21,018 nucleotides of DNA from Pusillimonas sp035515275 (GTDB lineage Bacteria; Pseudomonadota; Gammaproteobacteria; Burkholderiales; Burkholderiaceae_B): the NCBI RefSeq assembly GCF_035515275.1, contig NZ_DATJBQ010000026.1, positions 1 through 21,018 of the forward strand, given 5' to 3'. The translations under genes and the position numbers were made by a program. The notes under the pieces are model-generated. The model worked only from the letters and a program-made list of their open reading frames with translations, did no database searches and had not been told where the DNA came from. Each line of letters opens with the position of its first letter. Position 1 is the stretch's first letter. This document shows positions 17,380 to 21,018 of the stretch, in pieces.

Positions 17380-18336
17380 ATGAATGATTCTGCTTTTTAT
17401 GCGGCCCACCTGGCCGACCTTTCCGTCATCCGGTTTACCGGCGCCGACGCCGCCCACTTCCTGCATGGCCAGCTAACACAAGACATCACCGGGCTTGTGC
17501 CGGGCCAGGCACGCCTGGCGGGTTATTGCACGCCCAAGGGGCGTCTACTGGCCACGCTGGTCATCTGGCGCGACCCCGCACAAGCCGACGAGCTTGTCGC
17601 ACTGGTCAAAACTGACATTGCACAGGGGCTGGTCAAACGCCTTTCCATGTTTGTGCTGCGCGCCAAGGTAAAAATCGCACTCGAACCGCAGGCTGTTTGG
17701 GGCATCACGCTGCCGGCGGGTGCCGTGGGCAACACAACCGAACCAGTTTTGCCAATACCGCCCAATGCCGCCCCCTGGGCCGTGGTGCAGACCGACCAGG
17801 GCGTCTGGGTCAGTGCCCCTCGTGCCGACGCCGACACGCAGCGCTGGTGGCTGGTTTCCTTGCCCGAACACGTCTCTCAAATTCAGACCGTCGCCCAGTC
17901 ACCCTCTGCCTGGCAAGCGGCCGACATTACCGCGGGCTTGCCCTGGGTCGAAGCCGCCACCCAAGACGTCTTCATTCCGCAAACGCTCAATCTTGACCTG
18001 ATCGACGGTGTTCACTTCACCAAAGGCTGTTATCCGGGCCAAGAGGTCGTTGCCCGCAGTCATTATCGAGGCACCATCAAACGGCGTACCGCTTACGGTG
18101 TTGCCACGACACCCCACGCGCCAACCGTCGGCGCCGATATCTTCGACGCGGCCAGGCCCGAATCACCCAGCGGCCGTATCGTCAATGCCGCAACCGACCA
18201 GGGTCAAACCCACTTGTTGCTTGAGGTACATCTGTCGGACCTGGGCACGGCCCAGTACCGGCTTGATTCTGCGCAAGGGGTGAAAATCGGCATCCAGCCC
18301 TTGCCCTATGCGATTGACACCGCCGAGGCCGACTAA
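17380..18336 (+). CDS. ygfZ: Folate-binding protein YgfZ
   Basis: YgfZ is a GcvT-like, tetrahydrofolate-dependent protein that helps assemble or repair certain Fe-S clusters (for example in MiaB). The 318 residues carry the diagnostic motif KGCYPGQE with its functional cysteine at 217, then VVARSHYRGTIKRR. The N-terminal half has the GcvT-type segment FTGADAAHFLHGQLTQDITGL and the loop YCTPKGRLLATLVIW. Length is close to E. coli YgfZ (326). It diverges from mltG and ends 61 bp from the convergent crotonase gene; no clear terminator was found there, only a 10-bp direct repeat AAAAGCGGCG (18340 and 18357). Confidence 0.93.
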   Translation: MNDSAFYAAHLADLSVIRFTGADAAHFLHGQLTQDITGLVPGQARLAGYCTPKGRLLATLVIWRDPAQADELVALVKTDIAQGLVKRLSMFVLRAKVKIALEPQAVWGITLPAGAVGNTTEPVLPIPPNAAPWAVVQTDQGVWVSAPRADADTQRWWLVSLPEHVSQIQTVAQSPSAWQAADITAGLPWVEAATQDVFIPQTLNLDLIDGVHFTKGCYPGQEVVARSHYRGTIKRRTAYGVATTPHAPTVGADIFDAARPESPSGRIVNAATDQGQTHLLLEVHLSDLGTAQYRLDSAQGVKIGIQPLPYAIDTAEAD

Positions 18337-18397
18337 AATAAAAGCGGCGGCGCATCAAAAGCGGCGCGGCACTGCCCGGCTGTAAACCATAGACGGG

Positions 18398-19534
18398 TTA
18401 AGCGCAGGCGCCCAGATCGGCCAGCGGATGCTCGGTATCTGCGGGCCACGAAGGCACGAAAAACTTCTCGACCCACTGTTCATCAGCCTGCTCAATCGAG
18501 GCAGGCTGCCATTGCGGCGCCATGTCCTTGTCGACCAGCAACGCCCGGATGCCCTCTCTGAAGTCGGGACTTGCCGCGCACTGCAGCATGGCCGTGTACT
18601 CCATCTGAAAAACCTGGGCCAGTGACAGGCCCCGGGCCCGTTTTTGTAAAGTAAAAGCCAGCCGCGCCGAACCCGGTGATCCGTGGACAAAGGTTTGAGC
18701 CGCCCGTACCAGCCAAGTGTTGGATGCGTCTTGCCAGCCACGGATCCCTCTGCATATTGCTTCGAAGTCAGGCCCGTCGCATTGTTCGGCAACGCGCTCG
18801 TACTCGGGTTGCAGGGCTGTGGACCCCATGTCGGACACTGAACTGGAACGCAGCAGGCGATCAAGCAACACATCGTTCTCGTGCCGGTTATTCGACCACC
18901 GGGTGGTTTGCAGACCTTGCTTCAACGAAGGCCACCCCGCCGAATACAGGCAATAATCGACCAGACCCAGATACCGGCAATCGGCTGCAGCCAGCCTGGC
19001 GCCGGTCAATGCCAGAAACACACCCAATCCGGCCGGAAGGCGTTCGAGCATCCAACTGGCCCCAACGTCGGGAAACGCGCCGATGGTGATCTCGGGCATG
19101 GCAAAACTGGTGGTTTCGGTCGCGACGCGATGGCTGGCGCCCATCATCAGACCCACACCACCACCCATGACAATGCCACTGGCCCAGCACAACACAGGCT
19201 TCGGGTACTGGTGAATGCGGTAGTCAAGTCGATACTCTTCGGCGAAGAACTCGCGCGCGTAGGTGTTGCTCCACGGGTCGTTGGGCTGCGCGGCGTTAAT
19301 ACAGGCATGCAGGCGGTGCAGGTCGCCGCCTGCGCAAAAAGCCCTGTCGCCTTTTCCGGTCAGCACCACCAATGCAATCGCGTCGTCTTGCGCCCACTGA
19401 TCCAGTTGCTGGTTGAGCCCCCGGCACATCTCAAGGGTCAGGCCATTGAGCTTGTCGGGGCGGTTCAGCACCGCTACGCCAATTTTTCGGCCGCCCTGGG
19501 CATTCAGGGTGCTAAACAACAGATCAGTGCTCAT
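18398..19534 (-). CDS. Enoyl-CoA hydratase/isomerase family protein, 3-hydroxyisobutyryl-CoA hydrolase type
   Basis: Crotonase-fold protein of 378 residues, the size of the ECH_2 (HIBYL-CoA hydrolase) branch rather than of ~260-residue enoyl-CoA hydratases. Oxyanion-hole segments are CAGGDL (67-72) and GIVMGGGVGLM (120-130). The hydrolase-type block RVATETTSFAMPEITIGAFPDVGAS contains Glu148 and Asp156, at the positions of the catalytic acid pair of HIBCH. The C-terminal part (DPDFREGIRALLVDKD-like: ASPDFREGIRALLVDKDMAPQW) is also typical. The HIBCH reaction belongs to valine degradation, but no valine-pathway gene is near, so the true substrate is uncertain. Its ATG directly abuts the rnfH stop (TGAATG), suggesting co-expression with ratA-rnfH. 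Confidence 0.85.
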   Translation of the reverse strand: MSTDLLFSTLNAQGGRKIGVAVLNRPDKLNGLTLEMCRGLNQQLDQWAQDDAIALVVLTGKGDRAFCAGGDLHRLHACINAAQPNDPWSNTYAREFFAEEYRLDYRIHQYPKPVLCWASGIVMGGGVGLMMGASHRVATETTSFAMPEITIGAFPDVGASWMLERLPAGLGVFLALTGARLAAADCRYLGLVDYCLYSAGWPSLKQGLQTTRWSNNRHENDVLLDRLLRSSSVSDMGSTALQPEYERVAEQCDGPDFEAICRGIRGWQDASNTWLVRAAQTFVHGSPGSARLAFTLQKRARGLSLAQVFQMEYTAMLQCAASPDFREGIRALLVDKDMAPQWQPASIEQADEQWVEKFFVPSWPADTEHPLADLGACA

Positions 19535-19963
19535 TCAGGACTCCGGGTTCAAATTATTGGTATTGCGCACACGGCGTGGCCGAAACGGTGCCTGAGCCCC
19601 GGCCGCCTTGCGATGAGCGGCTCGACGCCTTCGCGATTCCATCGGATCAAAATTGAGCGGGCGGTATATTTCAATGCGGTCACCCTGCCCCACTACCTGG
19701 TCCGAACGGCAACGACGGCCGAATATGCCTACGGCCGGCGCATCGATTGGATATTCGGGAAAGGCCTGAGCAAACCCACTAAGCCTGACCACACCGGCCA
19801 CATCGGTGCCGGCAGGCACCTTTACACAAACTTGCCAACTGACGTCAGCCTGCGCATACACCACGGTAACCGTTACGTTGGACGTAGTGGGCTGACCGCC
19901 CTGCTCGTTGACGGCTTCCACACCAGCCGGGCCGGAGCGCCCGCTGACCGCCTTAGTCTTCAT
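19535..19963 (-). CDS. rnfH: RnfH family ubiquitin-like protein
   Basis: RnfH proteins are small beta-grasp proteins of unclear role, usually encoded next to ratA. The recognisable domain runs from VTVTVVYAQADVSWQVCVKVPAGT to VGIFGRRCRSDQVVGQGDRIEIYRPLNFDPMESRRRRAAHRKA, which matches the E. coli RnfH core (GDRVEIYRPLxxDPxELRRxRA). The ATG at 19963 overlaps the ratA end by 11 bases and gives 142 residues, longer than the ~96 of E. coli. About 28 Gly/Ser/Thr-rich residues precede the domain and a basic tail (AQAPFRPRRVRNTNNLNPES) follows it. No Shine-Dalgarno is clear, and a GTG at 19921 is a poorer alternative. The frame extends further upstream inside ratA, which I take as shadow. Confidence 0.85.
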   Translation of the reverse strand: MKTKAVSGRSGPAGVEAVNEQGGQPTTSNVTVTVVYAQADVSWQVCVKVPAGTDVAGVVRLSGFAQAFPEYPIDAPAVGIFGRRCRSDQVVGQGDRIEIYRPLNFDPMESRRRRAAHRKAAGAQAPFRPRRVRNTNNLNPES

Positions 19964-20387
19964 AACAGGCTTGGGCACGCTGTGTAAACGAGTCGATGAA
20001 GCTGGTGGCAATGCGATTGAAAACCGGGCCCACCACCATTTCAAGCGCCCGATTGGAAAATGCGTATTGCATGGTGTAGAGCACCTTGCAGGCATCGGCT
20101 GCCAGCTCCTGAAAGCGCCAGGTTCCGGTCAGGGCCGAAAACGGGCCGTCGACCAGATGAAACGTGATGACTTCAGGGTACTGGTGTTCGTTTCGTGTGG
20201 TGAACGTTTGCTTGATGCCGGCAATACTGATGGTAATGGACGCCTGCATGCCGTCCTGGTCGCGATGCTGTACCACTGCGCCGCCGCACCAGGGCATGAA
20301 CTCGGGGTACTTTTCGACATCGGCCACCAGATCAAACATTTGGGCCTGATTGTAGGGAACGAGTACTGAACGTTGGACTGTATGCAT
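19953..20387 (-). CDS. ratA: RatA-like START/SRPBCC-domain protein (ribosome association toxin homologue)
   Basis: The 144 residues form a single START-like lipid/ligand-binding fold: VQRSVLVPYNQAQMFDLVADVEKYPEFMPWCGGAVV at the N-terminus, TFHLVDGPFSALTGTWRFQEL in the middle and the C-terminal helix VVGPVFNRIATSFIDSFTQRAQ. E. coli RatA (YfjG) is reported to block 70S assembly by binding the 50S subunit, while the same family includes mitochondrial coenzyme-Q chaperones (COQ10). Either role fits; which one applies here is not decidable from sequence. The ratA-rnfH pair divergent from smpB is the E. coli arrangement. It probably leads a three-gene unit with rnfH and the crotonase gene. Confidence 0.9.
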   Translation of the reverse strand: MHTVQRSVLVPYNQAQMFDLVADVEKYPEFMPWCGGAVVQHRDQDGMQASITISIAGIKQTFTTRNEHQYPEVITFHLVDGPFSALTGTWRFQELAADACKVLYTMQYAFSNRALEMVVGPVFNRIATSFIDSFTQRAQACYED

Positions 20388-20404
20388 CGAATGTCGTTAA
20401 TGGA

Positions 20405-20422
20405 TAGAATGTAATGATTTTA
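20405..20422. promoter_or_regulatory. Divergent -10 candidates for smpB and ratA
   Basis: Within the 57-bp gap, TAGAAT on the + strand (20405-20410) is placed for smpB and TAAAAT on the - strand (20417-20422) for ratA. Neither has a convincing -35 at 16-18 bp, so these are tentative. Confidence 0.33.
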
Positions 20423-20444
20423 CCTTCTACACCAATCTTGATTC

Positions 20445-20900
20445 ATGAGCATTGTCGATAACCGCAAGGCAACCCACGATTACTTCATCGAAGACCGCTT
20501 CGAAGCAGGTCTTGTGCTTGAAGGCTGGGAGGTCAAGGCAATACGCGCAGGCCATGTACAGATCAAGGAAAGCTACATTATTGTGCGCGACGGCGAAATC
20601 TTTGTCGTGGGCATGCATATCAGCCCCTTGCCCACTGCGTCCACGCACATCCGCCCCGAAGCCACCCGCACACGCAAGCTGCTGCTTAAGGCCGACGAAA
20701 TCAGCAAGCTGATCGGCAAGGTCGAGCAACGCGGCTACACGCTGGTGCCGCTTAACCTTCATTACAAGAACGGCCGCATCAAAATGGATTTTGGTCTGGG
20801 GCGCGGCAAAAAGCTGCACGACAAGCGCGACACAGCTCGCGACAAAGACTGGCAGCGCGAAAAAGAGCGCCTGCTAAAACACGACACCCGCAACAAATAG
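20445..20900 (+). CDS. smpB: SsrA-binding protein SmpB (trans-translation)
   Basis: SmpB binds tmRNA and delivers it to stalled ribosomes, tagging the unfinished protein for degradation by ClpXP and others; clpX and clpP lie about 15 kb away in this window. The 151 residues are full length: SIVDNRKATHDYFIEDRFEAGLVLEGWEVKAIRAG at the start, VGMHISPL, then RKLLLKADEISKLIGKVEQRGYTLVPLNLHYKNGRIKMDFGLGRGKKLHDKRDTARDKDW, ending with the basic tail that enters the mRNA channel. No Shine-Dalgarno is seen upstream of the ATG. No tmRNA gene is found in the window. Confidence 0.97.
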   Translation: MSIVDNRKATHDYFIEDRFEAGLVLEGWEVKAIRAGHVQIKESYIIVRDGEIFVVGMHISPLPTASTHIRPEATRTRKLLLKADEISKLIGKVEQRGYTLVPLNLHYKNGRIKMDFGLGRGKKLHDKRDTARDKDWQREKERLLKHDTRNK

Positions 20901-20914
20901 CACTGCTGCGCGGG

Positions 20915-21018
20915 TCAGCTTAGCTCGAAGCCTTCTATCTGAAGCAAGGCCACCTTGCGGGACAACCCACCCGTATAACCGGTAAGTGTCTGGTCGGCCC
21001 CCACAATGCGATGGCAGG
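20915..21018 (-). CDS. ogt: Methylated-DNA--protein-cysteine methyltransferase, C-terminal part (5' end outside window)
   Basis: Thirty-three residues are visible, starting at the active-site cysteine (codon 21014-21016): CHRIVGADQTLTGYTGGLSRKVALLQIEGFELS, stop TGA 20915-20917. The two bases before the Cys codon (CC) fit proline, giving the family signature PCHR followed by V-G-A-D and TGYTGGLSRK. The enzyme removes alkyl groups from O6-alkylguanine by irreversible transfer to this cysteine. Whether the protein is a plain Ogt or the C-terminal half of an Ada-type fusion cannot be seen. It converges on smpB with a 14-bp gap and no visible terminator. Confidence 0.9.
   Translation of the reverse strand, partial: CHRIVGADQTLTGYTGGLSRKVALLQIEGFELS

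Noticed and set aside
18340..18366. Direct repeat AAAAGCGGCG downstream of ygfZ
   Set aside because: Only two 10-bp copies in a short, simple-sequence gap; no sign of a mobile element, attachment site or terminator.
18881..19987. A 368-codon open frame on the + strand, opposite the crotonase and rnfH genes
   Set aside because: Antisense shadow of two confident genes; no recognisable domain, start context or promoter.

Overview
The window is a compact housekeeping stretch of a GC-rich betaproteobacterial chromosome. Protein sequence and gene order (tig-clpP-clpX-lon; dapD-dapE-prmB; mltG-tmk-holB-tatD; smpB divergent from ratA-rnfH) point to Burkholderiales, most likely an Alcaligenaceae member related to Bordetella or Pusillimonas. 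That placement is an inference from gene content and protein resemblance; no search was run. I see no insertion sequence, integrase, phage gene or CRISPR array.

Layout. 1-231: the 3' end of lexA on the + strand, converging on lon with a strong hairpin terminator between them. 309-6390 (- strand): tig, clpP, clpX and lon, i.e. a ribosome-bound chaperone, the ClpXP protease and the Lon protease. lon has its own 233-bp upstream region with a sigma-32-like promoter and a large leader hairpin. 6570-7499 (+): an LpxL-type lipid A acyltransferase. 7532-7616 (-): tRNA-Leu(UAG). Its promoter diverges from that of 7787-12574 (+), a chain of overlapping genes dapD-dapE-prmB-yheS (lysine/diaminopimelate synthesis, then ribosomal protein L3 methylation and an ABC-F ribosome factor).

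12666-17273 (-): mltG, tmk, holB and tatD, almost without gaps, followed after an AT-rich island by an exported ankyrin-repeat protein. 17380-18336 (+): ygfZ, divergent from mltG. 18398-20387 (-): ratA, rnfH and a 3-hydroxyisobutyryl-CoA-hydrolase-like crotonase, with overlapping or abutting reading frames. 20445-20900 (+): smpB, divergent from ratA. 20915 to the window end (-): the 3' end of an O6-alkylguanine-DNA alkyltransferase gene.

The main themes are protein quality control (trigger factor, ClpXP, Lon, and SmpB, whose tagged products ClpXP degrades), the cell envelope (LpxL, MltG, DapD/DapE for peptidoglycan precursors), DNA metabolism (LexA, HolB, Tmk, TatD, alkyltransferase) and ribosome function (PrmB, YheS, RatA, SmpB). 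No previously undescribed multi-gene system is evident. The less ordinary signals are non-coding: the lon leader, the repeat-bearing AT island before the ankyrin gene, the shared tRNA-Leu/dapD promoter region, and the clpP-clpX hairpins. Several genes (dapD, ygfZ, smpB, the ankyrin gene) lack a clear Shine-Dalgarno sequence.
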